In this document: positions 48,301-57,101 of the stretch, piece by piece | How the letters are laid out: each line of letters begins with the position of its first letter | Numbering within the stretch: the stretch's first letter is position 1 | From: Streptomyces lydicus | GTDB lineage: Bacteria > Actinomycetota > Actinomycetes > Streptomycetales > Streptomycetaceae | DNA length: 64,000 bases | Reading direction: 5' to 3' | NCBI RefSeq assembly: GCF_001729485.1 | Contig: NZ_CP017157.1 | Coordinates: 1,302,001 to 1,366,000 of the forward strand | Position numbers and translations under genes: made by a program | The notes under the pieces: model-generated | What the model saw: the letters and a program-made list of their open reading frames with translations, nothing else | What the model was told of the DNA's origin: nothing | Database searches by the model: none

Positions 48301-48834
48301 CAGGCGGGCGGGGCCGGACAGCCGGTTGTCGAGGGTGAAGCGGCGGCCGGGCCCGGCACCGAGCCGGGCGGCCGCGGCCTCCGGCAGCGCGACCGGCAGT
48401 GGGCCGCGCGTGACGTGCTCCGGCCAGCTGCCCCTGACGAGGGTGAGGCGGGAGCGGTCCAGGGCCGCGAGGTGGGTGAGGTCCGGCTCGCCGTTGCGCG
48501 CGTCCGGCGACCTGAGCGAGCGGGGCAGTGCGTACGGCCCGGAGCGGGTCAGGGTGCGCACCGTGTACGGCAGTCCGGCGAAGGCCCGCCGCGCGCCCTC
48601 GGCGACCGCGCGGTCCGCGGACTCCCTCTTACCGGCGGGCAGTTGGGCCTTCACCTGGAGGGCGGCGGCCGCCGCCGAGCGGGTCCGCAGTGCCTCCCGC
48701 AGTCCGGCGTCGCCGACCGCGCCGGAGAAGGCCGCCAGTGTCGCCAGCACCGTGGTGGTCAGCAGCACCGACAGCAGCGCGGCGGCCAGCAGCAGGCGGT
48801 GCGCCCGCACCCGGAGCAGGACGAAGCCGGTCAC
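45376..48834 (-). CDS. FtsX/MacB-type ABC permease, very large
   Basis: 1152 residues. An N-terminal helix (LLLAAALLSVLLTTTVLATLAAF) is followed by a periplasmic-type domain, the FtsX core with AGETALLRARGGSRW, several helices in the middle, a second extracytoplasmic domain (about 580-950), and a C-terminal FtsX set (LTAAAAVAVALAAVGFAVSAAGSVRERAREFAVLRALGAPRRQLARM, then VGGALGTVLTRAVVPLIVL and VAALLAAVAAVPLLVVAGIGL). It is the first gene of the operon with the second permease and the ATPase. GTG 48834 is preferred over upstream TTG/GTG (48861, 48858) because AGGGGGAA lies 3-5 bases before it. Confidence 0.82.
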   Translation of the reverse strand: MTGFVLLRVRAHRLLLAAALLSVLLTTTVLATLAAFSGAVGDAGLREALRTRSAAAAALQVKAQLPAGKRESADRAVAEGARRAFAGLPYTVRTLTRSGPYALPRSLRSPDARNGEPDLTHLAALDRSRLTLVRGSWPEHVTRGPLPVALPEAAAARLGAGPGRRFTLDNRLSGPARLTVRVTGVYRPKDRTDPYWRLDELGGRGVRTLGFTTYGPLLTDPAAFRAGPLVQDSVGWLATADFRTLTADRLNALSAAAGPAPKALMADPAFGGQATAGTDLPEALGQLRRALLVNRSTILIVALQLLLLAGYALLLVARMLSTERAGETALLRARGGSRWRIAGLALTESLLLAAPAAVGAPLLSGPLMRLLAGGALARTGLPLDTRLTGPTWLTGIGAALGCALAVAAPALSRTGAGAPGRARPGGSPGRAEWRSWGRTGADLGLLVIAGVAYWQLQRQTTGDGTGGADGVLTGDTTGQLGIDPVLVTAPALALLAGTVLTLRLLPLAARIAERGAARGRGLTAALAGWQISRRSAPSSPLRASGGDANRGAGPVLLLVLATALGMLAIGQRASWDRSQDDQADFRAGAAVRVLAGRIPQWGQGGAYAAVPGVAAALPVGRAELDLSDGRSSSLLALDGRRSAGALLLRGDLVGGGAGGTPGAAADDVLRAVAPPGAPGGTSAHRTDGPELPTATREVRLTATLRSLKALGSAPDRPQLPANDAASHVTGPVPATLSVQITDGFGVPVTLPLGTLPADGRPHTLRADLAAAAGAPTGRPAGPLRLTGLVVDTDQSDVSHRQRLSVRAAQAVVGHDAPRALTPAAALTWRTQLGDRSSSVGEAYGPRADRAEVPEGGLLSQTYDTGARLDDWGAAVTSLRITVARPAPRPLAAVATDAFLRDSGSKAGSVIDVPVNGQQLKARIVRAVRALPGPADGAATAGGGLLVDFRAVNEALAERGAAPLTASEWWLRPEPGAAARAVDALRARPDTDPGQVLVRDEIARQLHDDPLGLGPRSALTAAAAVAVALAAVGFAVSAAGSVRERAREFAVLRALGAPRRQLARMIAAEQGVLIALALAVGGALGTVLTRAVVPLIVLTGEAARPVPPVLVELPAGQVAALLAAVAAVPLLVVAGIGLRGGDPVAALRDQGAL

Positions 48835-48989
48835 GGTTCCCCCTGCCGTGGTCAGCACCAAACAGATGAACGGATGCTGTCAGAGACCGGGGCGTCCGGT
48901 AAGCGGTTTCCGGGGGGCCTTGACCGGATCGTGACGGGAGAGGGCCGGGATGCGACGGATGCCTGGGGGTGTGACGCGTCCCTCAGTCT

Positions 48990-49008
48990 GCGGGCCCCCT
49001 GGGCCCGC
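48990..49008 (-). terminator. Terminator downstream of the globin gene
   Basis: A perfect 8-bp stem (48990-48997 with 49001-49008) with a 3-base loop, 18 bp beyond the globin stop on the minus strand. Confidence 0.65.
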
Positions 49009-49026
49009 GCGATCCGGTGGGGCGGT

Positions 49027-49431
49027 TCAGTCCGCGGCGTTGACCATCGAGGCGGCGGCGTAGGTGAGGTAGTTCCACAGCTGCGTGCGGTGCTCCTCGG
49101 ACAGTTCGAGGGAGTCCACCGCGTCCCGCATGTGCCGCAGCCAGGCGTCGTGGGCGGCCCGGTCGACGGTGAACGGGGCGTGCCGCATCCGCAGCCGGGG
49201 GTGGCCGCGGCCGTCGCTGTATGTACGGGGGCCGCCCCAGTACTGCATGAGGAAGAGCGCCAGCCGCTCCTCGGCCGGGCCCAGATCCTCTTCCGGGTAC
49301 ATCGGCCGCAGCAGCGGGTCCTCGGCGACTCCCTGGTAGAAGCGGTGCACCAGGCGGCGGAAGGTGTCCTCGCCACCGACCTGCTCGTAGAAGGTCTGCT
49401 CCTGAACCGTGCCGTGCGGATTCTCGTTCAC
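49027..49431 (-). CDS. glbO: Truncated haemoglobin, group II (HbO-like)
   Basis: 134 residues. The pattern [74 protein letters not shown] is that of group II truncated globins. It includes the distal Tyr in RFY, the conserved Trp in QYWGGP and the proximal His in RMRHAPF. Such proteins bind O2 or NO and have peroxidase or redox roles at the membrane. GTG 49431 starts a short charged N-terminus. It is flanked by terminators and so is monocistronic. Confidence 0.93.
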   Translation of the reverse strand: MNENPHGTVQEQTFYEQVGGEDTFRRLVHRFYQGVAEDPLLRPMYPEEDLGPAEERLALFLMQYWGGPRTYSDGRGHPRLRMRHAPFTVDRAAHDAWLRHMRDAVDSLELSEEHRTQLWNYLTYAAASMVNAAD

Positions 49432-49508
49432 CCGTCCATGGTGGCAGACGCTCCGGACCAGGACTCCGGTCCTAGGTCGGTCCCCGCGGGAGCCGGGACG
49501 GAACGGCG

Positions 49509-49540
49509 AGCGGGGCGTGACCGGATGGTCACGCCCCGCT
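49509..49540 (-). terminator. Terminator of the FHA gene
   Basis: A perfect 14-bp stem (49509-49522 with 49527-49540) with loop GGAT, 22 bp beyond the FHA stop on the minus strand. Confidence 0.85.
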
Positions 49541-49562
49541 GTCGGTACTGCTGTTGGTGCGG

Positions 49563-51080
49563 TCAGCCCCGGCGGACGGTGAGCGTCGTCCAGGCGCCGA
49601 CGTGCACCCGGTCGCCCTCATGGAGCGGCACCGGCACGTACGGCTGGATCGGGTCCTCGGCGAGGTTGATCGTGGTGCCGTTGGTGGAGTTCTGGTCCAC
49701 CACCGCCCAGCTGCCGTCCTGCTGCTGCACCAGCAGCGCGTGCTGGTGCGAGACGCCCGGGTCCTCCGGCGAGCTGCCCAGGTCGATGTCCGGGGACTCG
49801 CCGGTGCTGTTGCGGCGGCGGCCGATCGCGAGCTGGCCGTTCCCGAGCGGCAGCACCTGCTCGGGCGAGTACGCGGGCAGGTTCAGGCCCGCGGCCTCCG
49901 GACCGCTGCGGCCCATCATCGCCATGAAGTACTCACGGTCCGGCGCGACCGCCACGACCCAGCCGGCACCGACGACCGGTGCCGGGCCCTGCGGGGGCGC
50001 CGCGGGGCCCTGGCCGGGGCCGCCGTGCCACTGCTGGTCCCCGCCGGGGCCCTGCTGCGGCGGCATCTGCTGCTCGAACGGGGCCGGCTGCTGCTGCTCG
50101 TACGGCTGCTGTTCGTACGGCTGCTGCTCGTACGGTCCCGGCTGCTGCGGCGGGAACGGTGCGGGCGGCTGCTGCTCGAACGGTGCCTGCGGGCCGGGGC
50201 CGGGCGGCGCGGGAGCCATCGGCGGCGGCCCGGGCTGGGCCCCCGGGGGGCTCAGCGGCCAGTCGTCGGCCTGCTGCGGTGGCGGGCCGGGCTGACCGGC
50301 CGGGCCGGGGCCTGGCATGCCGGGCGGCGGGCCGGGCTGGCCGGGGTAGCCGCCGGGGCCGGGCTGGCCGGGGCCGGGCGGCATGCCGGGCATGCCCTGC
50401 GGCTGCGGCTGCTGGGGCGGCGGCGGGAAGCCGTAGCCGCCCTGACCGTCCTGGGTGCCGGGACCGCCGGGGCCCGGTGCGGGCGGCGGGAAGCCGTAGC
50501 CGGCCTGGCCGCCCTGAGTGCCGGGGCCGCCGGGGCCGGGTGCGCCGGGCGGCGGGCCGGGCTGCTGGCCGGGCGGCGGGGCGTAGGACGTCGGGGAGTT
50601 GGTGAGGAAGTTGTAGCGGCACTCCTCACAGAACGGCGCCATCGCCTCGCGCGGCCGGCCGCACTGCGGGCACAGCTCGGGCAGCGCGGACTGCTCGGGG
50701 CCGGGGCCGGGCGGCGGCTGGCCGGGGCCCGGTACGGGGGGCGGGAAGCCGTAGCCGCCCTGGGGGCCGGGGCCGCCGGGGCCGGGGCCCGGAGCGGGCG
50801 GCGGGAAGCCGTAGCCTCCCTGGCCGCCGTCCTGGCCGGGGCCGGGAATGCCGAAGCCGGGGGGCGGACCGGCCTGACCCGGAGGGGGACCCGGCTGACC
50901 GGGAGGCGGACCGGCCTGGCCCGGGGGCGGGCCGGGTGCTCCGGTGGGCTGGCTGGGCGGGGCGTTCAGGAAGCCGGCAGGCAGGGACGGCGGCGGGGGG
51001 ACAGCACCCGCCATCCGCTGGCCGCACACCTCGCACCAGTCTTCGGCCACCGACTGGTGGCCGCTCGGGCAGGTAGGCAT
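49563..51080 (-). CDS. Zinc-ribbon/Pro-Gly-rich/FHA-domain protein
   Basis: 505 residues. The N-terminus has a zinc-ribbon pattern CPSGH...CEVCG, and a second pair, CPQCG...CEECRYNF, lies near residues 145-170. Between and after them are long Pro/Gly/Gln-rich disordered stretches with repeated GYGFPPP blocks. The C-terminal 100 residues form an FHA phosphothreonine-binding domain: [42 protein letters not shown] and [13 protein letters not shown], with the binding Arg, Ser-His and Asn. A likely phospho-partner of the neighbouring kinase. ATG 51080. A 572-bp gap with a gene remnant separates it from the phosphatase. Confidence 0.88.
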   Translation of the reverse strand: MPTCPSGHQSVAEDWCEVCGQRMAGAVPPPPSLPAGFLNAPPSQPTGAPGPPPGQAGPPPGQPGPPPGQAGPPPGFGIPGPGQDGGQGGYGFPPPAPGPGPGGPGPQGGYGFPPPVPGPGQPPPGPGPEQSALPELCPQCGRPREAMAPFCEECRYNFLTNSPTSYAPPPGQQPGPPPGAPGPGGPGTQGGQAGYGFPPPAPGPGGPGTQDGQGGYGFPPPPQQPQPQGMPGMPPGPGQPGPGGYPGQPGPPPGMPGPGPAGQPGPPPQQADDWPLSPPGAQPGPPPMAPAPPGPGPQAPFEQQPPAPFPPQQPGPYEQQPYEQQPYEQQQPAPFEQQMPPQQGPGGDQQWHGGPGQGPAAPPQGPAPVVGAGWVVAVAPDREYFMAMMGRSGPEAAGLNLPAYSPEQVLPLGNGQLAIGRRRNSTGESPDIDLGSSPEDPGVSHQHALLVQQQDGSWAVVDQNSTNGTTINLAEDPIQPYVPVPLHEGDRVHVGAWTTLTVRRG

Positions 51081-51165
51081 GTCGGTTCTTCCCCCTCCGT
51101 ACCGTTTCTTTCGGGCACTGCGCGGTACTGATCGTCTCGGTACTGACTGTGATTCGTTGGAGCTG

Positions 51166-51449
51166 TTTCTTTACGCGAACGGTTGTCGCCGAGGGTGTTT
51201 CGAGAGTCACCCCGTCCGCCCGGCGACCCTCGCCTCCAGTCGCACAGTACCCGTCGCCGCATCGGCGACGTCCACCACCTTCGCAAGGAGTTTCGCAGCC
51301 TCCTCCCTCTCCGGGGCCTCGGTGAACCGGACCGTACGGTCCGATTTCACGGGGGCACAGTCGACATCTCCCGACTTTCCGTTCTCCCGCCCCTGTGGGG
51401 TGACGTGTCCCGGTTCCACGTGCCGTGTGCCGTGCGCCACCTGCGCATT
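51166..51449 (-). pseudogene. Frameshifted C-terminal remnant of a VWA-domain protein
   Basis: In one minus-strand frame (51449 to 51210) the peptide NAQVAHGTRHVEPGHVTPQG, then GKSGDVDCAPVKSDRTVRF and AAKLLAKVVDVADAATGTVR, closely tracks the C-terminus of streptomycete VWA-domain proteins as I recall it (NPQVAHYT..., KSGDYDGATAKLGRAV..., TAKLLAKVVDVVDAATGTVR). The frame then ends at TGA 51207. The family's next block (MTLETRSTKTVRVKK) continues in another frame as MTLETPSATTVRVKK (51210 to 51166). So the tail is frameshifted, and the VWA domain itself is missing upstream. The comparison is from memory. Confidence 0.65.
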
Positions 51450-51568
51450 GCCCGCCGGGGGAGCGGCTGGAGAGCCCGGCCCGACGGCCCGTCCGCGCCC
51501 CCGCGGGAGAGGCCGTCGCGGGCCCCGCGGCGACGGGGCGCCCGGTGCGGGAATGATCAATCCCACAC

Positions 51569-51597
51569 GGCCGGTCGCGGTTTTCCCGCGACCGGCC
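51569..51597 (-). terminator. Terminator between the phosphatase gene and the VWA remnant
   Basis: A perfect 12-bp stem (51569-51580 with 51586-51597) with a 5-base loop, 56 bp beyond the phosphatase stop. The 572-bp gap 51081-51652 contains only this hairpin and the VWA remnant. Confidence 0.75.
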
Positions 51598-51652
51598 CGT
51601 GCGCCGCGCGCCGGTGAGCCGGGCCCGCCGGTCGGGCCGTGCCCCGCCGCCG

Positions 51653-53017
51653 TCAGGCCGTGGCCCCCGCCGACGGCGCGGGGAACGGCACCAGGGCCAC
51701 CGTGACGTTGTCGTGTCCGCCGCCGTCGAGGGCGTGGGCCACCAGCGCCCGGGCGGCCTCCAGCGGCCGGACGGGAGCGTCGTACGGCAGCGCCGCGGCC
51801 ATTTGCTCCGCGGACTCGGCGTAGTTCCACAGCCCGTCCGTGCACACCACCACCGTGCCGGGGCCGTCCGGCTTGAACGACGCGGTGTGCGGCTCGACCT
51901 CGTACGCGTCGGCGCCGAGCCAGCCGGTGATGGCGTGCGCGCGCTCGTCGGCGTTCGCCTCGGCCTCGGACATCAGGTTGTTGGCGACCATCTGCGCGGC
52001 CCAGGAGTCGTCCTCGGTGAGCCGGACCGGCGGCGCCGTACGGTCGTTGGGGATCCAGTAGGCGCGGCTGTCACCGACCCAGCCGACGGTCAGCAGCCCG
52101 CCGCCGACCACCGCGCCGACGAACGTGCAGGCCGGGGCGTTCTGCTGACGGTGCTCGTCGTGCGCCTGCGCGGGGTCGGCGGCCAGCGCGTCCACCGCGT
52201 CGGAGGCCGCCATGACGGCCTCGTGCATGGCCTGTTGGGGATGCGTACCGCGCGGCAGCGAGGCCAGCAGCGCCTCGCCGGCGGCCTCCGACGCCGCCTG
52301 CGACGCCTCGTCGGGGCGGGTCGCCGAGGAGACGCCGTCGCAGACCACGGCGACCACGACCGGGGCGCCGTCCGGCAGCGCGGCGGACCGCAGCGCGAAG
52401 AAGTCCTCGTTGCGGTGGTGGCGGTGGCCGAGGTCGCTCACGGCCGCCAGGCCCGCCAACTCGCGCTCCATGTGGTCGCGGGCGCGCGGCCGGGCGTGGC
52501 CGCACCGCTCGCACCGGCCGTCCTCGTCCACCGCACCGGCGCGGCAGAGGGGGCACAGGCGGGTGCCCCGGGCGGGGGTGCCGGCGGGCCCGGCCGCCGC
52601 ACGCGCCGCGCCGGAAGCGGCCTCGGCGGCGGCGTCGGCGACCACCTCGTATCCGGCCACGCGGGGGTCGGCGGGCGGCGGCCCGGCCGGTGTCGCGGAG
52701 CCCGCCGCGGCGGGGGCGCCGTCCGGCAGCGGCACGTCGCCCTGACCCGCGTACGGCAGACGGGTCGTGGGGTCCGGGGGCGGCGGGCCGGCGGGTCCGT
52801 CAGCCGGGGGCGCCGCGGGCGGCACCGGGGGAGCGGGCGGTACCGGAGGCAGCGGCGGCACCGGCGGCACGGCCGGCGCCCCGTGGCCCGCCGGAGCGCC
52901 GTACCCCGGCGGTGCGGCCGGCGTCAGGACGTCGGCACCGCACCGGCCGCAGAACTTGTCCCCCGCGTCGAGCGGTCCACCGCACCCCGCACACCGGGAC
53001 GGCCCAGTCACACCCAT
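51653..53017 (-). CDS. PP2C-type Ser/Thr protein phosphatase with N-terminal zinc ribbons
   Basis: 454 residues. It begins with a zinc ribbon, CAGCGGPLDAGDKFCGRCG, followed by a Pro/Ala/Gly-rich linker (about 30-170) and a second ribbon, CPLCRAGAVDEDGRCERCG. The PP2C domain (about 210-450) has RNEDFF, VVCDGVSS, VGWVGDSRAYW, VVCTDGLWNY and GGHDNVTVALV, the Asp residues of the metal-dependent active site. It should dephosphorylate substrates of the adjacent kinase. The ATG at 53017 lies one base after the kinase stop, indicating coupling. Confidence 0.92.
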   Translation of the reverse strand: MGVTGPSRCAGCGGPLDAGDKFCGRCGADVLTPAAPPGYGAPAGHGAPAVPPVPPLPPVPPAPPVPPAAPPADGPAGPPPPDPTTRLPYAGQGDVPLPDGAPAAAGSATPAGPPPADPRVAGYEVVADAAAEAASGAARAAAGPAGTPARGTRLCPLCRAGAVDEDGRCERCGHARPRARDHMERELAGLAAVSDLGHRHHRNEDFFALRSAALPDGAPVVVAVVCDGVSSATRPDEASQAASEAAGEALLASLPRGTHPQQAMHEAVMAASDAVDALAADPAQAHDEHRQQNAPACTFVGAVVGGGLLTVGWVGDSRAYWIPNDRTAPPVRLTEDDSWAAQMVANNLMSEAEANADERAHAITGWLGADAYEVEPHTASFKPDGPGTVVVCTDGLWNYAESAEQMAAALPYDAPVRPLEAARALVAHALDGGGHDNVTVALVPFPAPSAGATA

Positions 53018-53018
53018 G

Positions 53019-55595
53019 TCACACCCACGTCCTGGGGCGGAAGCGGTTGGCCCGTTCCACCAGCTCGATCCTTCTCTCGCCACGCTGCGCCAGCCGCGCC
53101 AGCAGGCGGTACGACCGCTCCAGGCCGAACCGCAGACCGCGTTCGTCCAGCGGGCTGCCGAGCAGCGCCGGCCGGCCCTGCGCGGTTCCTCCACCGTCCG
53201 CCCCGGCACCGTGGCTACCGGAGAGTACCCAGTCCAGGGCGCTGCCCAGTACCTCGGTGGCGAGTTGTTCCCGCCGTTCGGCGTCCAGGCCGAAGCCGGC
53301 GAGCGCCTCGACCTGTCGGGCGGCCGCCCGCAGGTCCGCCAGCAGCGGATCGGACGGCGCGCGCTGCCGCAGCCGGGCGCGGACCGCCGCGATCCGCGCC
53401 GCGGTGAAGTGGATGGACGACTCCGGTACGGACTCCAGCGCCTCGACCGCGCCCGTACGGTCGCCCGCCGCCAGCCGTACCCGGGCCAGCCCGAACGCGG
53501 CACTGACGTAGCCGCGGTCGGCCGCCCACACCAGGCGGTAGTACTCCACGGCGTTGTCCAACTGGCCCAGCAGCTCCGCGCAGATGCCCAGTGCCAGCTT
53601 CGGCGCCGGCTCGCCGGGGAAGGCGTCGTAGACCGCGTCGAAGGCCAGCGCGGCGCCCTCGCGGTCCCCGGTGGCGAGCGCGACCAGGCCGCGGTGCCAC
53701 ACCACCCGCCAGTCGGCGCCCCACTCCCCGGCGGTCCCGCCGCCCGCCACCGGGGTGGCCCACGGGTCGGCGGGTTCCGCCGCGATCGCCTCCAGCACCG
53801 CCCGGGCCGCCGTGCCGTCGCCCGCCTCCAGATGGGCCCGCAGCTCCCGCAGCCGGACCTCCAAGGAGTCGGTGGGCGCGGCGCGCAGGGCGCCCAGCAG
53901 CTCCGCGGGGGCGGCGGTCAGCAGCCCGGCCAGCAACCCGGCGTTCGGATCGGCCGGATCGACCCGCGGCACCGGCAGGGCGAGGGCGGCACCGGCGACG
54001 TCCAGGGGACGGAGGACCGGAGCGCCGGGCTCCGCCCGCCGGGCCGGGGGCGGTACCGCGCCGCGCGCGCCGAGCAGCGAGCTGTCGCCCTCCTGCGGGG
54101 CCAGCACCTCGGTGTCCACCGCGCGCAGTTCGGGCCCGAAGAGGGTGGACAGCGCCGGCCGGGGCTCGCCCGTCTGGAGCGCCACCACCTCCCGCAGCAC
54201 GCCGGTCAGCTGTTCGGCCATCTCCTCCGCGGAGCCGAACCGGCGCGCCCGGTCCGGGTCCGTGGCGCGCACCAGCAGCCGGTAGAAGGACTCGTAGGTG
54301 CGGAAGACCTCGATGTTGTCCGGGTCGGGCAGCGAGTCGGCGAAGACGTTGGTGTAGCCCTGGAAGTCGAAGGTGAGGACGGCGAGGGTGCGCGCGACCG
54401 TGTACAGGTCGGAGGCGACCGACGGGCCCAGTGCCGCGATCTCGGGCGCCTGATAGCCGATGGTGCCGTAGATCGGACTGTCGTGGTCGTCCATCCTGCG
54501 CACCGCGCCCATGTCGATCAGCTTGAGCTGGTCGTGCTGCTGGATGGCGTTGTCGACCTTGAAGTCGCAGTACAGGAAGCCGCGACCGTGCAGGTGGCCG
54601 AGCGCCTCCAGCGCCTCGATGCCGTAGGCGCACGCCTGCTCGACGGGCAGCGGATCGCGCCTCCCCTGGGGCGTACGCCGGTCGTTGGCGAGGTCCTTGA
54701 GGGACCTGCCGCCGACGTACTCCATGACGATGTAGCCGTCGAGGCTGCCGGTGCCCCGGTCCAGGTGCTCGACGAAGTTGTAGATCCGCACGATGTTGGC
54801 GTGCTCGATCTCGGCGAGGAAGCGCCGTTCCGACATCGCCACCGCCAGCGCCTCCTCGTCGCCGGTGTCCAGCAGCCCCTTGAGGACCACCCACCGGTCG
54901 GAGACCGCGCGGTCGATCGCCAGATAGATCCAGCCGAGCCCGCCGTGCGCCAGGCAGCCCACGACCTCGTACTGGCCGTGCACCTTCTCACCGGGGCGCA
55001 GCTTGGGCACGAAGCTGTACGGATGGCCGCACTTGGTGCAGAACCCTTCCGTGCTGCCGGACTGCTCACCGCGCGACCGGCCCACCGGGGCGCCGCAGTC
55101 CGCGCGGCTGCAGAACCGCTTGCGCTCGGGGACCTCGGGGTTCTCCAGCACCGCCGTCCGCGGATCGGGCCGCGGCACCTGGGGCACCGCCACCAGGCCC
55201 ACGCCCAGCCGCCCGCGCGCCGCCCCGGAGGACGCGCCGCTGCTCGCGCCGCGCACCGACACCCGGCCGCCCGCCGAACCGCGGTCCGACGGGGAGCGCG
55301 ACAGCCGGCCGGAGACCGAGCGCCGCGACGACGCCGAGCGCCGGGACGACGGCGAGGAGCCGGAACCGGGGCCGGGGGAGGGGACCGTCAGCAGCGCCCC
55401 GGCCGCGTCCCGGCCCGACAGCGCGGGGTCGGCGGCACGGCCCGTCAGGCCCGTGGGCAGCGAGGACAGCAGACCCCCCGGCGAGACCACCGGTGCCAGC
55501 CCGCACAGGTCGCAGTACAGCTCGCCGCCGCCGGCATCCTCGTACCCGCCCGCGCAGCCGCGCCGCTGGCAGCTCCCCTCCGTCCGCTCCGTCAC
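53019..55595 (-). CDS. pknG: PknG-type Ser/Thr protein kinase
   Basis: 858 residues. The N-terminus has zinc-ribbon/rubredoxin-like Cys clusters (CQRRGCAGG...CDLCG; CSRADCGAP...CTKCG). The kinase domain (about 208-480) has the PknG glycine loop LAHGGLGWIYLA, the catalytic loop FLYCDFKVDNAIQQ and LIDMGAVRR in place of DFG, as in PknG. The remaining 300 residues are helical repeats with a TPR character (LALGICAELLGQLDNAVEYYRLVWAADRGY). PknG is soluble and controls central nitrogen/carbon metabolism through FHA proteins (GarA/OdhI in relatives). GTG 55595 overlaps the upstream stop by 4 bp; the open frame far upstream is not used. Confidence 0.94.
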   Translation of the reverse strand: MTERTEGSCQRRGCAGGYEDAGGGELYCDLCGLAPVVSPGGLLSSLPTGLTGRAADPALSGRDAAGALLTVPSPGPGSGSSPSSRRSASSRRSVSGRLSRSPSDRGSAGGRVSVRGASSGASSGAARGRLGVGLVAVPQVPRPDPRTAVLENPEVPERKRFCSRADCGAPVGRSRGEQSGSTEGFCTKCGHPYSFVPKLRPGEKVHGQYEVVGCLAHGGLGWIYLAIDRAVSDRWVVLKGLLDTGDEEALAVAMSERRFLAEIEHANIVRIYNFVEHLDRGTGSLDGYIVMEYVGGRSLKDLANDRRTPQGRRDPLPVEQACAYGIEALEALGHLHGRGFLYCDFKVDNAIQQHDQLKLIDMGAVRRMDDHDSPIYGTIGYQAPEIAALGPSVASDLYTVARTLAVLTFDFQGYTNVFADSLPDPDNIEVFRTYESFYRLLVRATDPDRARRFGSAEEMAEQLTGVLREVVALQTGEPRPALSTLFGPELRAVDTEVLAPQEGDSSLLGARGAVPPPARRAEPGAPVLRPLDVAGAALALPVPRVDPADPNAGLLAGLLTAAPAELLGALRAAPTDSLEVRLRELRAHLEAGDGTAARAVLEAIAAEPADPWATPVAGGGTAGEWGADWRVVWHRGLVALATGDREGAALAFDAVYDAFPGEPAPKLALGICAELLGQLDNAVEYYRLVWAADRGYVSAAFGLARVRLAAGDRTGAVEALESVPESSIHFTAARIAAVRARLRQRAPSDPLLADLRAAARQVEALAGFGLDAERREQLATEVLGSALDWVLSGSHGAGADGGGTAQGRPALLGSPLDERGLRFGLERSYRLLARLAQRGERRIELVERANRFRPRTWV

Positions 55596-56917
55596 GAATC
55601 CCCCTTGCCCTCCGCCTGCTGCGGAACCAGCGCCTCCGCTGCCGCCTGCTGATAGCGCCACACCGCGTGCTCGGCCGCCCGCAGGTCGCACGGCGCGCTC
55701 CACAGCATCCGGCGGGCGATGTCGTACCGCTCCACCAGCAGCGGATCCTCCGCCAGGCCGTGCCGCGCCAGCTTCGCGCGGTACGCGTCCAGCCGGCCGC
55801 GCAGCTCGGCGCGCACCGCGAGCGGCGCGGTGACCGCCGTCAACGACTCGCGGGCCCGGTGGAGTTCGTCCTCGGCCCGCTCCTCCAGGCTGTCCAGCAG
55901 CGGCGAGAGCCGGTGCCACAGCGACCGCCTGCGGTACTCCGCGGCCGCGGCCAGCTGCTCGTGCAGCGCCGTGGGCGGACCGCTGACCGCCGGCACCTCC
56001 GACGCCGCGATCTTCGCCAGCACCTCCCCGCGTGCCTGCCGCGCCTCGGTCAGCGTCCGGTCGGCCCGCGAGAGCACGTCGCGCAGCTGCATCAGCCGGT
56101 GCTCCGCGTCCTGCCGGACGTCCAGCACCGCCGCGATCTCCCGCCGGATGTCCTCCAGCGCCCGCGCGGCGCGGTCGTAGCGGCCGGTGTCCGGGCGCCC
56201 CCCGCCCGGCGCCGAACTCCCCGTCGACGACGACACCCAGAACGCCAGCGGATCGGCGATCACCTGGGCGCGCAGCCGCGCGAGCTCGTCCGTGATCCGC
56301 TCCAGGTCGTCCCCCGCCGGATGCTCGCCCGGCCGCACCCCCACCGAGTGCGCCAGCGAACGGGTGCGCTGCAGCTCGGCGGAGAGCAGGTCTATCCGGG
56401 CCGGCAACGCCGACCAGACCGCGTCGGCGGCCACGATCACGTCCAGCGACCGCGCGTAGAGCCCGTTCATCCGCTCGACGAGCTCCTCCAGGCGGTACCG
56501 CTCGCCGCCCCCGGCCGGCCCGCTCTCTTGGACGGTCCCCCCGTCGGCCGCCCCGGGGACCGTCACCCCGTCGCCCCGCAGCAGCTCCGTCAGCTCCGCC
56601 AGGTCCTCCGGGGTGGGCCAGCGCCGCCGCGCCCGCACCTCGCGCGCCGCCTCCAGCGTCGCCGTGTACGCGTCGAACAGCGACCACAGGACCGTGACGG
56701 CCCGCTCCGTGGCGGCCCAGCGCTCCTTGGTGGTGCCCGACAGAGCGGCGCCCTCCAGCAACCGGCGGCCGGCGTGGTCCTGCAGTGCCAGCAGGGAGGT
56801 CTCGATCGCCTCGTACTCGGCGCCGAGCCGTGCCAGGGCGCGGTCCACCTCCTCCCGGTCCAGCACCGGGGCATCGGGCGTCCCCGGAGAACCGGGGACG
56901 GGTCCAGGGACCCCCAT
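55592..56917 (-). CDS. Coiled-coil protein of the pknG operon
   Basis: 441 residues, cytoplasmic, rich in Glu, Arg, Ala and Leu, with long heptad-like helices (EEVDRALARLGAEYEAIETSLLALQDHAGRRL, DLERITDELARLRAQVI, EDIRREIAAVLDVRQDAEHRLMQLRDVLSRADRTLTEARQARGEVLAKI). No enzymatic motif is seen. The ATG at 56917 follows GAGAGGTGA. It lies between glnH and pknG and overlaps the kinase start (GTGA), so it may be a scaffold or an adaptor between membrane sensor and kinase; this is inference from position. A 184-bp gap separates it from glnH and may hold an internal promoter. Confidence 0.8.
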   Translation of the reverse strand: MGVPGPVPGSPGTPDAPVLDREEVDRALARLGAEYEAIETSLLALQDHAGRRLLEGAALSGTTKERWAATERAVTVLWSLFDAYTATLEAAREVRARRRWPTPEDLAELTELLRGDGVTVPGAADGGTVQESGPAGGGERYRLEELVERMNGLYARSLDVIVAADAVWSALPARIDLLSAELQRTRSLAHSVGVRPGEHPAGDDLERITDELARLRAQVIADPLAFWVSSSTGSSAPGGGRPDTGRYDRAARALEDIRREIAAVLDVRQDAEHRLMQLRDVLSRADRTLTEARQARGEVLAKIAASEVPAVSGPPTALHEQLAAAAEYRRRSLWHRLSPLLDSLEERAEDELHRARESLTAVTAPLAVRAELRGRLDAYRAKLARHGLAEDPLLVERYDIARRMLWSAPCDLRAAEHAVWRYQQAAAEALVPQQAEGKGDS

Positions 56918-57101
56918 CGATCACCTCTCCAATACGCGTACGGTGCACGGCGATTGTCGTGACCGGGTGGCTGCTGCGGTTCCGGCTCCTTGCGCTTCCT
57001 CCTTCTCTTCCATAGTGAACGTCATCGGGCCGCTCCATGCGGCGATCAGCCACCTACACCGCTCCTTGGGGCGGTTCGCGCCCCGCACGCCCCCCTGGTG
57101 G

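Noticed and set aside
45253..50295. Very long plus-strand open frame (1680 codons) opposite the ABC permeases
   Set aside because: It lies antisense to genes with clear membrane helices and FtsX motifs; its product is Arg/Gly/Gln-rich with no domain. High GC keeps antisense frames open.
50000..50960. CRISPR-like or satellite repeat
   Set aside because: The repetition is at codon level (Pro-Gly-Gln and GYGFPPP blocks of the FHA protein) with irregular spacing and no spacer structure.
53019..57053. Single 1344-residue protein covering pknG and the upstream coiled-coil gene
   Set aside because: The upstream part is the shadow of the coiled-coil gene in another frame. A GTG overlapping that gene's stop, next to the zinc-ribbon start, gives a normal 858-residue PknG.
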